Assembly: GCF_025421775.1 (NCBI RefSeq)
Contig: NZ_JAOEFX010000008.1
Location: 124,001 to 188,000 of the forward strand
Source of the DNA: Paenarthrobacter aurescens
GTDB lineage: Bacteria > Actinomycetota > Actinomycetes > Actinomycetales > Micrococcaceae
Direction of reading: 5' to 3'
Length of the DNA stretch: 64,000 nt
Position numbers and translations under genes: made by a program
Part shown: positions 41,818 through 50,508 of the stretch, one piece after another
Layout of the letters: each line of letters starts with the position of its first letter
How positions within the stretch are numbered: the stretch's first letter is position 1
The notes under the pieces: model-generated
Seen by the model: only the letters and a program-made list of their open reading frames with translations
Told to the model about the DNA's origin: nothing
The model's database searches: none

Positions 41818-43249
41818 GTGACACCGGCGGAATGGCGTCATACAGGAACACCCGCACCCACCGGTCGCCTGTTTCGCGGAACTCCGCGCGGCTCGCGAAA
41901 CGGTAAAGGTAGCTGCGCGCACGCACCCAACGCGGGCGTTCGCCGTCGAACGGGTCCTGGCGAAGCAGCCGAAGCGTTGGCTGGTCGGCCTCCAGCAGCC
42001 TGTCCAGAAAAGCGTAGAACCAGTCCTCGTGGACCGTCCGGAGAGGCAGGAACCACATGAGCCAATCCAGCCGGAGGTGGTACGGCGCCCATTGCCGGGG
42101 GAGTCGCCGGACGTTGCCGGGCTTGCCCTTGAATCCATATTCCAGCCAGCGGTCATCCGGAGCGTCAGGATCCTCGACCAGCGTCCCCTCCACCACGATC
42201 TCGATCCGCTGCTTCGTCACCGTCCCGAAGGCTCCGTAGGCATTGACCAGGCGCCAACGGTTGAAACTGGCGTTCATGAGCTGCTGGCGCGAGAACAGGT
42301 TGAGCAACGGCCGGTAGCTCAGCACCAGCAATGGAACGGTGACAAGGCCGACGACGGCGAGCCACCAGACCGGGGTTTCGGCACCTGCGTGCCACTCGAG
42401 CGGGATGAACGGGAAAACGGCATGCGCCACGGGGTCGCTGACGGCCGCGAAAGCCAGGACGATGGCCACCCAGTTCAGCCATGCGAAGTTTCCGGTCGCC
42501 ACCAGCCACAGCTGGGTCACGATGATGATCCCCGCGGCAATGCTGGCCAGGGGCTGCGGAGCGAACAGGAAAAACGGAACCACCAGCTGCGCGAAATGGT
42601 TGCCCACCACTTCCGCTTTGTGAAACGGGCGGGGCAGGAGGTGCGCTTGCCTGCTGAGCGGCCCGGGCATCGGCTGGGTCTCGTGGTGATAAAACATTGC
42701 CGTCATGTCGCGCCATTCGCGACCACCGCGGATCTTGATCATGCCCGCACCGAATTCGAGCCGGAACACCAGCCACGCGATCAGGATAAGGATGGTCGTA
42801 GGCGGCGGAGTCTGGTTCGAGCCGAGGAACGCCACCGTGAATCCAGCTTCGAGGAGAAGTATTTCCCAGCCGAACCCATAGAACGTCTGGCCGACGTTGA
42901 CGATGGACATGTAGAGGAGCCACAGGGCGAGGAATGCCACCATGGGCAGCCATGGGGGGCCAGTTTGGGGGAGTCCTGCGACCAGCAGGACGGCGATGGT
43001 GATACCCGCCCAGCAGACGGCCTTGAGGAGCGCATCGGAATAGTGCCACCGGAAGAGGGTGGGCCGTCCCAATCGACGGGCCAGATCCAGGAAGTCCGGT
43101 ACGGGCAACAGCCCCCGCTCGCCGAGGAGGGCCGGGAACTGGTTCAACGTTGAGAGGAAGGCAACCGCAAAGAGCGCAGCTGTTCCGCGCTGCAACACCT
43201 GCCGGGCCAATTCATAGTCCCGCGCATCGAACCAGGACAGCCATTCCAC
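41789..43249 (-). CDS. Lipase maturation factor family membrane protein
   Basis: A 486 aa protein with about eight membrane segments in the first ~330 residues and a soluble C-terminal domain (RQQLMNASFNRWRLVNAYGAFGTVTKQRIEIVVEGT onward). This is the layout of the LMF1/LMF2 family. In animals LMF1 helps lipoprotein lipase fold in the ER; the bacterial role is unknown. The conserved QWAPYHLRLDWLMWFLPL and WFYAFLDRLLEADQPTLRLLRQDPF segments are clear. It overlaps the lacI gene tail-to-tail and is divergent from dxr. Confidence 0.9.
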   Translation of the reverse strand: MEWLSWFDARDYELARQVLQRGTAALFAVAFLSTLNQFPALLGERGLLPVPDFLDLARRLGRPTLFRWHYSDALLKAVCWAGITIAVLLVAGLPQTGPPWLPMVAFLALWLLYMSIVNVGQTFYGFGWEILLLEAGFTVAFLGSNQTPPPTTILILIAWLVFRLEFGAGMIKIRGGREWRDMTAMFYHHETQPMPGPLSRQAHLLPRPFHKAEVVGNHFAQLVVPFFLFAPQPLASIAAGIIIVTQLWLVATGNFAWLNWVAIVLAFAAVSDPVAHAVFPFIPLEWHAGAETPVWWLAVVGLVTVPLLVLSYRPLLNLFSRQQLMNASFNRWRLVNAYGAFGTVTKQRIEIVVEGTLVEDPDAPDDRWLEYGFKGKPGNVRRLPRQWAPYHLRLDWLMWFLPLRTVHEDWFYAFLDRLLEADQPTLRLLRQDPFDGERPRWVRARSYLYRFASRAEFRETGDRWVRVFLYDAIPPVSLNPRRRRLP

Positions 43250-43352
43250 GATTCCACCGTACGCGCGGCAGGTCGGTGGTCAAGCAGTCCGGGTTTTCCC
43301 CTGACGCCCTCCTCCGTTCGCGGCGCTCTTTACTGGCTGGGATACTTAAGCA

Positions 43353-44537
43353 ATGCAGCCGCGCAAGATCGTCATCCTCGGGTCCACCGGTTCCATCGGC
43401 ACGCAAGCGATTGAGGTCGTTGATGCCGCTCCGCATCGTTTCGAGGTGGTGGCGCTGAGCGCCGGTGGAGGGAACCTCCAGCTCATGGCGCAGCAGGCCG
43501 TCCACACGCGGGCGCAAGCCGTGGGTATCGCGCAGGGAGATCCAGCCACCCTGCGGCAACTGATTGACGCCGCAGCCTCAGCAGCGGGGGTGCGGGATTT
43601 CGCGCCGGAGATTTTCGTCGGACCCGACGCATCCACGCAGATCGCGGCCATCGAATGTGATGTCGTCCTCAACGGAATCACAGGGTCCATCGGCCTGGCG
43701 CCAACGCTGGCCGCGCTCGGCACTGGAGCCACGCTGGCCCTCGCCAACAAGGAGTCCCTGATCGTTGGTGGTGCCATGGTGAAAGCGGCCGCCCGCCCCG
43801 GTCAGATCGTTCCCGTCGATTCCGAGCATTCCGCCATTGCCCAATGCCTTCGTTCCGGCACTGAGCAGGAAGTCGAAAAGCTGATCCTGACTGCCTCAGG
43901 GGGGCCGTTCCGGGGCCGCACGCGCGAACAGCTGCATGACGTCACGCCCAGGGAGGCGCTCGCCCACCCCACCTGGGACATGGGCCTCATGGTCACCACC
44001 AACTCAGCCAGCCTGGTGAACAAGGGCCTGGAGGTTATTGAGGCGCACCTGCTGTTCGATGTTCCCCTGGACAGGATCGACGTCGTGGTCCACCCCCAGT
44101 CGGTAGTCCATTCCATGGTCCAGTTCGTGGACGGATCCATCATTGCCCAAGCCTCGCCACCGGATATGCGGCTTCCCATCGCCCTTGGGCTGGGTTGGCC
44201 CGATCGCGTCCCCCGCGCAGCCCAGGCATGCGACTGGACCCAGGCCACCAGTTGGACATTCGAGCCCCTGGATACCGTGGCCTTCCCGGCCGTGGACCTC
44301 GCCAAGGACGCAGCCAAACAGGGGAGTACCTTCCCTGCCGTGTTCAACGCCGCCAACGAGGAAGCCGTCCAGGCGTTCCATGCCGGGCGCATCCGCTTCA
44401 CGGACATCGTGGATACCGTTGAGTCCGTCCTCAGCGAACATTCAGGTTCCTCTGAGCTAACGGTGGAGTCTGTGCTGGATGCTGAGAAGTGGGCACGCGC
44501 CCGTACCCTTGATCGTTTAGCCAGCAGCGCCCAGTAG
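43353..44537 (+). CDS. dxr: 1-deoxy-D-xylulose 5-phosphate reductoisomerase
   Basis: Dxr makes 2-C-methyl-D-erythritol 4-phosphate from DXP with NADPH, the first committed step of the non-mevalonate isoprenoid pathway. The 394 aa protein shows the NADPH motif ILGSTGSIGTQAIEVV, LANKESLIVGG, the metal/substrate region VDSEHSAIAQCL and the flexible loop TASGGPFRGRTREQL, followed by HPTWDMG. The length is normal. It starts a cluster with rseP and ispG, an order also found in mycobacteria (Rv2870c-Rv2867c). Confidence 0.97.
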   Translation: MQPRKIVILGSTGSIGTQAIEVVDAAPHRFEVVALSAGGGNLQLMAQQAVHTRAQAVGIAQGDPATLRQLIDAAASAAGVRDFAPEIFVGPDASTQIAAIECDVVLNGITGSIGLAPTLAALGTGATLALANKESLIVGGAMVKAAARPGQIVPVDSEHSAIAQCLRSGTEQEVEKLILTASGGPFRGRTREQLHDVTPREALAHPTWDMGLMVTTNSASLVNKGLEVIEAHLLFDVPLDRIDVVVHPQSVVHSMVQFVDGSIIAQASPPDMRLPIALGLGWPDRVPRAAQACDWTQATSWTFEPLDTVAFPAVDLAKDAAKQGSTFPAVFNAANEEAVQAFHAGRIRFTDIVDTVESVLSEHSGSSELTVESVLDAEKWARARTLDRLASSAQ

Positions 44538-44570
44538 CTCACAAACCCTTACGGAAGCAGTCCCCCCGGC

Positions 44571-45902
44571 ATGAGTCCCGTCCTTCTCTTCATTCTCGGA
44601 GTCGTCTTCGTCGCTATCGGCGTAGCCGTCTCCATCGCGCTGCATGAAGTAGGCCACTTGGTGCCTGCCAAGCTCTTCAAAGTGCGCGTCACCAAGTACA
44701 TGATCGGTTTTGGACCCACCCTTTGGTCCAAGAAGAAGGGCGAGACCGAGTACGGTTTCAAGGCTCTCCCTCTGGGTGGCTACGTGTCGATGATCGGCAT
44801 GTATCCGCCGAACAAGGACGATGGCGCAGTACGCCCCTCCAGTACGGGAATGTTCCAGACACTCGCCACTGAGGCGCGTTCCATGGCGCACGAGGAAGTG
44901 GGGCCCGGGGACGAAAACCGGGTGTTCTACAAGCTCCCCGTCTGGAAAAAGATCATCATCATGCTCGGTGGCCCCGCCATGAACATGATCATCGGGCTCA
45001 TCCTTCTGGCTGTCCTGCTCATGGGCTTCGGTACGGCCCAGGCGACCACCACCATCGCGGACGTGTCCAAGTGCCAGGTGGCGGCCGGGGAAAGCGTCGA
45101 TCCTGACTCGGCGGACTGCAAGCTCACGCCAGCAGCAGCGGCTGGCCTCCAGCCCAACGACACCATCACTTCCTTCGACGGAAAGCCGGTCACCAGTTGG
45201 GACGAATTGACCAGCTGGATCCGTGCCTCAGCCGGCAAGGATGTCCCCATCACGGTGACGAGGAACGGAGCAGAGGTCTCCGCAACAGTGACGCCGGTGC
45301 TCTCCTCCCGTCCCGTTGTAGGCCCTGATGGCCGTCAGGAACAGGACGCCAGCGGAGTATTGAAGTACCAGGAGGTTGGCTTCCTGGGAATCGGTGCCCA
45401 AAGTGCGTTGGTTCCCCAACCGGCGTCGGCTGTTCTGCCCATGGCAGGGGAGAACATCAAACAGATTTCCGGTGTGATCTTCAACCTGCCCGCCAGGGTG
45501 GCCGGCGTGGCGAAAGCAGCCTTCAGCGAGGAGCCCCGGGACCCGAACGGTCCCATCAGCGTGGTGGGCGTCGGGCGGGTTGCGGGCGAAGTGGCAGCCA
45601 TGGAACAGGTGCCGATGCAGGCCCGCGTCGGGACCCTGATCGGTCTGCTTGCAGGCCTCAACTTTGCGTTGGCCATCTTCAACCTCATCCCGCTGCTTCC
45701 CCTGGATGGCGGCCATGTGGCTGGTGCACTGTACGAAGGAGCACGACGCCAGCTGGCCAGGTTGCGGGGCAAACCGGACCCGGGATCGTTCGACATCGCG
45801 AAACTGTTGCCGGTCACCTACGTGGTCGCCGCACTGCTCATGGCCATGGGCGCCCTCCTGATCTACGCGGACATCGTGAAGCCCGTGAACATCTTTGGCT
45901 GA
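44571..45902 (+). CDS. rseP: Site-2 intramembrane zinc protease (RseP/Rip1)
   Basis: Site-2 proteases cut membrane proteins such as anti-sigma factors within the lipid bilayer. The 443 aa protein has the zinc site HEVGH (His25, Glu26, His29) in the first helix, the YMIGFGP and LPLGGYV elements, a central PDZ domain (about 180-260) and the second zinc motif NLIPLLPLDGGH near residue 375. Rip1 (Rv2869c) has the same position between dxr and ispG in mycobacteria. Confidence 0.96.
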   Translation: MSPVLLFILGVVFVAIGVAVSIALHEVGHLVPAKLFKVRVTKYMIGFGPTLWSKKKGETEYGFKALPLGGYVSMIGMYPPNKDDGAVRPSSTGMFQTLATEARSMAHEEVGPGDENRVFYKLPVWKKIIIMLGGPAMNMIIGLILLAVLLMGFGTAQATTTIADVSKCQVAAGESVDPDSADCKLTPAAAAGLQPNDTITSFDGKPVTSWDELTSWIRASAGKDVPITVTRNGAEVSATVTPVLSSRPVVGPDGRQEQDASGVLKYQEVGFLGIGAQSALVPQPASAVLPMAGENIKQISGVIFNLPARVAGVAKAAFSEEPRDPNGPISVVGVGRVAGEVAAMEQVPMQARVGTLIGLLAGLNFALAIFNLIPLLPLDGGHVAGALYEGARRQLARLRGKPDPGSFDIAKLLPVTYVVAALLMAMGALLIYADIVKPVNIFG

Positions 45903-45966
45903 TCGGGGGACGTTTTCGGCAGACCCATGAACATTTTGGGCGGAGCAGGCGGGATAGGCTAGCTCC

Positions 45967-46260
45967 ATGACTGTTTTCGCTGTTGAGTACGTATACGTCG
46001 CCGATTCCGGCGCCCTCCGCGACGAAGCCCGCCCAGCACACCGTGCCTGGCTCGGCGAACTGGCCGAGGAAGGCAAGTTGCTTGCCAGCGGCCCCTATGG
46101 AGACGGAGCCGGCGCGCTGCTCATCTTCAAGTCCGCAGACGAAGCCGGGCTCAATGAAATCCTTAAGCAGGACCCGTTTGCTGAAGCCGGAGTTATCGCC
46201 GGCATCCGCACGACGGAATGGGCCCCCAACACCGGCGTCCTGGCCGCCCACGCGTCCTAA
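45967..46260 (+). CDS. YciI-family protein
   Basis: A 97 aa protein of the YciI/YCII fold, a small alpha-beta dimer related to EthD and muconolactone isomerase folds. The conserved RPAHRAWLGELAEEGKLLASGPY segment with its His-Arg pair and the final Asp/Glu-containing region (KQDPFAEAGVIAG) are present. Members are suspected small-molecule enzymes; none of the neighbours indicates a substrate. It lies between rseP and ispG, which are usually adjacent. Confidence 0.9.
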   Translation: MTVFAVEYVYVADSGALRDEARPAHRAWLGELAEEGKLLASGPYGDGAGALLIFKSADEAGLNEILKQDPFAEAGVIAGIRTTEWAPNTGVLAAHAS

Positions 46261-46306
46261 CCGGCGTCCTCAAACACTACGATCCACCCCAATCCAAGGA
46301 GTCCAC

Positions 46307-47473
46307 GTGACCTCGGTCAGCCTGGGAATGCCAGCAGCCCCACCACCCGTCCTTGCCCCGCGCCGTAAGACGCGGCAGATCAAGGTTGGCTCCGTTGGTG
46401 TTGGTTCTGATTCGCCCATCAGCGTTCAGTCCATGACCACCACGCCCACTACGGACATCAACGCCACGCTTCAGCAGATCGCTGAACTGACGGCGTCCGG
46501 CTGCGACATTGTGCGTGTTGCCTGCCCCTCCGCGGATGATGCCGAAGCGTTGCCCATCATTGCCCGCAAGTCCCAGATCCCCGTTATCGCGGACATCCAT
46601 TTCCAGCCGAAGTACGTCTTCGCTGCGATTGAGGCGGGATGTGCCGCGGTCCGCGTCAACCCGGGCAATATCCGCAAGTTTGACGACCAGGTCAAGGAGA
46701 TCGCAGCAGCGGCCCGGGACCACGGCACGTCCATCCGCATCGGCGTCAACGCTGGTTCCCTGGAACCCGGCATCATGAAAAAGTACGGCAAGGCGACGCC
46801 TGAAGCGCTGGTTGAGTCCGCAGTTTGGGAAGCCTCGCTGTTCGAAGAGCACGGCTTCCACGACTTCAAGATCTCCGTCAAGCACAACGACCCCGTCATC
46901 ATGGTGGCCGCTTACGAGATGCTCGCCGAGAAGGGCGACTGGCCCCTCCACCTCGGTGTGACCGAGGCCGGTCCGGCATTCCAGGGGACCATCAAGTCGG
47001 CCACGGCGTTCGGTGCGCTCTTGTCCCGTGGCATTGGCGACACCATCCGCGTTTCCCTTTCGGCCCCGCCGGTAGAGGAAATCAAGGTGGGCAACCAGAT
47101 CCTGCAATCCCTGAACCTTCGCCCCCGCAAGCTCGAGATCGTCTCCTGCCCGTCGTGCGGCCGCGCCCAAGTGGATGTCTACACGCTGGCCGAGCAGGTC
47201 ACCGCCGGGCTCGAAGGCATGGAGATTCCGCTGCGCGTTGCCGTCATGGGTTGCGTCGTCAACGGACCCGGTGAGGCCCGCGAAGCGGACCTCGGTGTGG
47301 CCTCCGGAAACGGCAAGGGCCAGATTTTCGTGAAGGGCGAAGTCATCAAGACTGTGCCTGAGAGCGAAATTGTTGAGACACTGATCGAAGAGGCCATGCG
47401 CATCGCCGAAGAGATGGGGGAGGCCGATGGCGAAGATGCTGTCAAGGGTAGCCCCGTGGTTAGCGTCTCGTAA
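46307..47473 (+). CDS. ispG: 4-hydroxy-3-methylbut-2-en-1-yl diphosphate synthase
   Basis: IspG reduces MEcPP to HMBPP with an Fe4S4 cluster, the penultimate step of the non-mevalonate pathway. GTG 46307 with AAGGAG gives 388 aa; the frame is open upstream into the YciI gene but in a different frame from it. VGSDSPISVQSMTTTPTTD, DIHFQPKYV, VNPGNIRKFD and GVTEAGPA are conserved. The cluster ligands are in SCPSCGRAQVD and VMGCVVNGPGEA, followed by a conserved Glu. The last 47 bases overlap the acetyltransferase gene. Confidence 0.97.
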   Translation: MTSVSLGMPAAPPPVLAPRRKTRQIKVGSVGVGSDSPISVQSMTTTPTTDINATLQQIAELTASGCDIVRVACPSADDAEALPIIARKSQIPVIADIHFQPKYVFAAIEAGCAAVRVNPGNIRKFDDQVKEIAAAARDHGTSIRIGVNAGSLEPGIMKKYGKATPEALVESAVWEASLFEEHGFHDFKISVKHNDPVIMVAAYEMLAEKGDWPLHLGVTEAGPAFQGTIKSATAFGALLSRGIGDTIRVSLSAPPVEEIKVGNQILQSLNLRPRKLEIVSCPSCGRAQVDVYTLAEQVTAGLEGMEIPLRVAVMGCVVNGPGEAREADLGVASGNGKGQIFVKGEVIKTVPESEIVETLIEEAMRIAEEMGEADGEDAVKGSPVVSVS

Positions 47474-48314
47474 CGAGAACGGCTTGGGAGTCAGGGTGCT
47501 CGGCAGTGCCGACACCCTGGCTCTTCGCGCGCTGGCAAGGGAAGACGTAGTAGCCAACGTCTTCATCCTGGCCCATTTGGACAGTACAGGTACGGCAGCG
47601 CCCACCAGTGGCGGCGCCAGTATTTTCGGCGTGTTCGACGGCGATACCCTCCTTGGCGCGTGCTGGGCCGGAGCCAATCTGGTTCCCGTGCAGCTCGATC
47701 CAGGACTTGCCGGATATGTCGCCACGGCTGCCCATCAAACCGGACGCCGTTACGCGTCCATTTTTGGACCGGCCGACACTGTGCTGGCGCTCTACTCCCG
47801 GTTTGAGCAGTTGGGCCATGCGGCCCACGAAGTCCGGTCGCACCAACCCCTCCTCACCATCTCCGGCGGACCGGCCACAGACGCCAACCCGGCACTGTCT
47901 TTTGGCACCATGCAGGACTTCGACCGCATCCTGCCCGCTTGCGCTGCGATGTTCGAGGAAGAAGTCGGATACTCGCCCTTCCTCGGCGGCCAGGAGTTCT
48001 ACAGCCGGCGTGTTGCCGGCCTCATTCGGCAAGGGCATTCCCTGGTCCATATCGATGCAGCAGGAACTGTGGTCTTCAAGGCCGAGTTGGGTGCCGTCAC
48101 GCAGGACGTGACCCAGGTGCAGGGCGTGTGGATGAATCCGGAACTCCGTGGACGCGGCCAGAGCGCTGGTTACATGGCCGCCGTCGTGAATCTTTCCAAG
48201 ACCTTCGCCCCGGTGACGAGCCTGTACGTGAACGACTACAACGCCAAAGCCCGGGCCACCTACGAAAGAGTGGGCTTCGAACAAGTTGGCACGTTCGCAA
48301 CGGTCCTTTTCTAG
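47427..48314 (+). CDS. GNAT-family N-acetyltransferase (Rv2867c-like)
   Basis: A 295 aa protein with a DUF4081-type N-terminal half (DVVANVFILAHLD...FGVFDGDTLLGACWAGANLVPV) and a C-terminal GNAT domain with the acetyl-CoA loop VWMNPELRGRGQSAGYMAAVV and YVNDYNAKARATYERVGFEQVGTF. ATG 47427 lies inside ispG; ATG 47436 is an alternative. Its position directly after ispG matches Rv2867c in M. tuberculosis. The acceptor is unknown. Confidence 0.9.
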   Translation: MAKMLSRVAPWLASRNENGLGVRVLGSADTLALRALAREDVVANVFILAHLDSTGTAAPTSGGASIFGVFDGDTLLGACWAGANLVPVQLDPGLAGYVATAAHQTGRRYASIFGPADTVLALYSRFEQLGHAAHEVRSHQPLLTISGGPATDANPALSFGTMQDFDRILPACAAMFEEEVGYSPFLGGQEFYSRRVAGLIRQGHSLVHIDAAGTVVFKAELGAVTQDVTQVQGVWMNPELRGRGQSAGYMAAVVNLSKTFAPVTSLYVNDYNAKARATYERVGFEQVGTFATVLF

Positions 48315-48326
48315 CCCAACTGCGAG

Positions 48327-48938
48327 CTACGTGGGGGAGTCCAGGTCCCCTGTGAGGTAGCGCTGGATGTTCGGGGCCACCAAACGGACCACGTCGTCCT
48401 GGGTAGCGGATGCCAAAGGCTCAAGCCGGATGACGTACCGGGTCAGCATCAAACCCATCACCTGTGACGCGACCAGGTTGCCCCGAAGCCGCACCTGCCC
48501 GGCAGGGCCCGGAACTCCGGCCATGACCCTGGACAGGATGGTCCGGTTCACCATTTCCCGGAGCAAGGCCGTCTTGGCCCTGGACCCGAGGGTTCCCCGG
48601 ACGAATGCCACCAGGCCATTCTGGGCGGGGCCCTCCCAGAGGCGCAGGACCGCATGGACAATCACTTCAGCCCTGGCCCCGGGGTCCGTGTTTTCGACGC
48701 CGGCCAGAACCTCGGCCGGATCCGCGGGCAACTCCACACTGGCTGCGAAGAGTTCATCCTTGCCCCTGAAGAAGTGGTGCACCATGGCCGGGTCCACCGA
48801 GGCTTCACGGGCGACCTGGCGAAGGCTTGTCCCCTCGAACCCATGCTCGGCGAACAGTTTCCGTGCGGATGCGAGGATGGCTTCCCGCGAATGGTCGCCG
48901 GCACTTCGACGGCCACGGCGGACCTGTGGCAGGCTCAC
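48327..48938 (-). CDS. TetR-family regulator of the ABC exporter operon
   Basis: GTG 48938 overlaps the permease stop (GTGA) and gives 203 aa; a longer open frame lies inside the permease gene. The helix-turn-helix is SREAILASARKLFAEHGFEGTSLRQVAREASVDPAMVHHFFRGKDELF; the C-terminal domain would sense a ligand. Being last in the operon it likely represses, it forms a feedback loop. A 22-bp inverted repeat next to the operon promoter is the probable operator. Confidence 0.93.
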   Translation of the reverse strand: MSLPQVRRGRRSAGDHSREAILASARKLFAEHGFEGTSLRQVAREASVDPAMVHHFFRGKDELFAASVELPADPAEVLAGVENTDPGARAEVIVHAVLRLWEGPAQNGLVAFVRGTLGSRAKTALLREMVNRTILSRVMAGVPGPAGQVRLRGNLVASQVMGLMLTRYVIRLEPLASATQDDVVRLVAPNIQRYLTGDLDSPT

Positions 48939-49690
48939 CGGGTTTGCCGTCGGAGGGTGAGGGATGCCAGGACCAGGACCCCGAGCACGATCCCGCCCAT
49001 CACCAAGGTGTCCTGCCACATCATTGCCGTGGCTTCTGCATTCCCGGCGATTTCCTTCAACGCATCTACCGAAAATGTCAGCGGGAGGGCTCCCGAGATG
49101 GATTCAAGGACCTGGTTCATGTCCTCCCGGGCCACGAACAGGCCGCACAACAGGATCTGGGGCACCACCACCACGGGCATGAACTGCACGGCCTGGAACT
49201 CGGTGCGGGCAAAGGCTGAGCACAACAGGCCCAGTGCTACACCCAGGACGGCGTTGATGACGGCAACCATCACCACGAATCCTGGGCTTCCCTTGATGTC
49301 GAGATCGAAAACCCAGTAGGCGACAGCCGTCGCCACCAAGGATTGCAGTGCGGCCATGATGGAGAAAGCCAGCGCATAGCCGAACAGAAGATCGGCTTTG
49401 TGGATGGGAGTTGTCAGGAGGCGTTCCAAAGTCCCCGATGTCCGTTCCCGCAGCATGGTGACGGACGTGACCAGGAACATCACCACGAACGGGAAGATGG
49501 CCAGCATCATCAGGCCCACGCGATCGAACGTGCGCGGAAATCCCGGTGGAAGTGACTCGTTCTCGAAGAGGAAATAGACGGCTGCCAGCAGCAGTGCGGG
49601 GACCACCAGTATCAATGCGACGCTGCGGTGGTCGTGCCGGAGCTGACCCAGGACGCGGGTGGTCGTGGCGAGGGTCATGCGGAGGTTCAT
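48935..49690 (-). CDS. ABC-2 type transporter permease
   Basis: A 251 aa permease with six helices and the ABC-2 family element MLRERTSGTLERLLTTPIHKADLLFGYAL in the first cytoplasmic loop. Such permeases export drugs, antibiotics or lipids as dimers with the ATPase encoded just upstream (4-nt overlap). The substrate is unknown; TetR control suggests a xenobiotic or toxic metabolite. Confidence 0.93.
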   Translation of the reverse strand: MNLRMTLATTTRVLGQLRHDHRSVALILVVPALLLAAVYFLFENESLPPGFPRTFDRVGLMMLAIFPFVVMFLVTSVTMLRERTSGTLERLLTTPIHKADLLFGYALAFSIMAALQSLVATAVAYWVFDLDIKGSPGFVVMVAVINAVLGVALGLLCSAFARTEFQAVQFMPVVVVPQILLCGLFVAREDMNQVLESISGALPLTFSVDALKEIAGNAEATAMMWQDTLVMGGIVLGVLVLASLTLRRQTR

Positions 49691-50436
49691 GAGGCCACCT
49701 GACGTTCTTCCTGACCATCATCAGCGGCTCTGATGATGGTCAGGAAAGCCCGCTCCAGATCGCTGCTGCGGCCACGCTCAGCCAGCTCGCCGGGAGACAG
49801 CTGTGCGAGCAACTGTCCGTCGCGCAGCAGGAGGAGCGACGAGCAGTGGGAGGCTTCCTCCATGACGTGGCTGGATACGAGCAGCGTTGTTCCAGCGGCG
49901 GCCATGGCGGCGAAACGCTCCCACAATTCGGCGCGGAGCACCGGATCAAGCCCAACAGTGGGCTCGTCCAGGACCAGGAGCTTTGGATGGGCCACCAGCG
50001 CGCAGGCCAAGGACACGCGGCTGAACTGTCCACCGGACAGGTCCGCCGCCTTCTGACGTGCAAATGGTTCAAGCCCGACGGCGGCGATCGCCTCAGCGGC
50101 GTCTGCCGCCGCCGCTCCATGCATGGCGCCGAAGTAGCGGACGTTCGCTTCGACGGTGAGGTCCGCGTAGACGCTGGCACCTTGGGTGACGTATCCGACG
50201 TCGTGCCTGAGTGTCGCGCTGCCCGCCGGACGGCCGAGGATGGTGAGGTGTCCCTGCGTTAGCCGTTGGACACCGACTATTGCGCGCATGAGCGTTGTCT
50301 TGCCGCTTCCGGAAGGGCCCAGCAAGCCGGTAATGCGGCCGGAGTCCACGGTGAAGTCGAGGCCCCGCAGGATCTCGGTCCGTGAACGGGAGACACGAAG
50401 TCCAGTCGCTTCGATGGCCGCTGGAAGGGGTGGCAT
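49687..50436 (-). CDS. ABC-2 exporter ATP-binding protein
   Basis: ATG 50436 with GGAGG upstream gives 249 aa; the frame extends upstream through the promoter but is not coding. Walker A GPSGSGKTT, the Q-loop YVTQGASVYADLTV, signature LSGGQFSRVSLA, Walker B LLVLDEPTVGLDP and the switch SSH are all present. It belongs to the drug-exporter (DrrA-like) branch. It is the first gene of the ATPase-permease-TetR operon. Confidence 0.95.
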   Translation of the reverse strand: MPPLPAAIEATGLRVSRSRTEILRGLDFTVDSGRITGLLGPSGSGKTTLMRAIVGVQRLTQGHLTILGRPAGSATLRHDVGYVTQGASVYADLTVEANVRYFGAMHGAAAADAAEAIAAVGLEPFARQKAADLSGGQFSRVSLACALVAHPKLLVLDEPTVGLDPVLRAELWERFAAMAAAGTTLLVSSHVMEEASHCSSLLLLRDGQLLAQLSPGELAERGRSSDLERAFLTIIRAADDGQEERQVAS

Positions 50437-50457
50437 GCGGGCCTCCGAAGGTTCAAA

Positions 50458-50479
50458 TAATTCACCGACTGATGAATTA
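50458..50479. promoter_or_regulatory. TetR operator of the exporter operon
   Basis: TAATTCA and TGAATTA are perfect 7-bp inverted arms with an 8-nt spacer. The repeat touches the -10 box of the operon promoter, so binding would block RNA polymerase. Confidence 0.8.
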
Positions 50480-50508
50480 AAAGTAGGACTGTCGCCAATG
50501 GTGGTCAA
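50480..50508 (-). promoter_or_regulatory. Promoter of the exporter operon
   Basis: On the minus strand TTGACC (50508-50503) and TACTTT (50485-50480) are spaced by 17 nt, 44 bp upstream of the ATPase ATG, with the TetR operator directly downstream. Confidence 0.7.
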
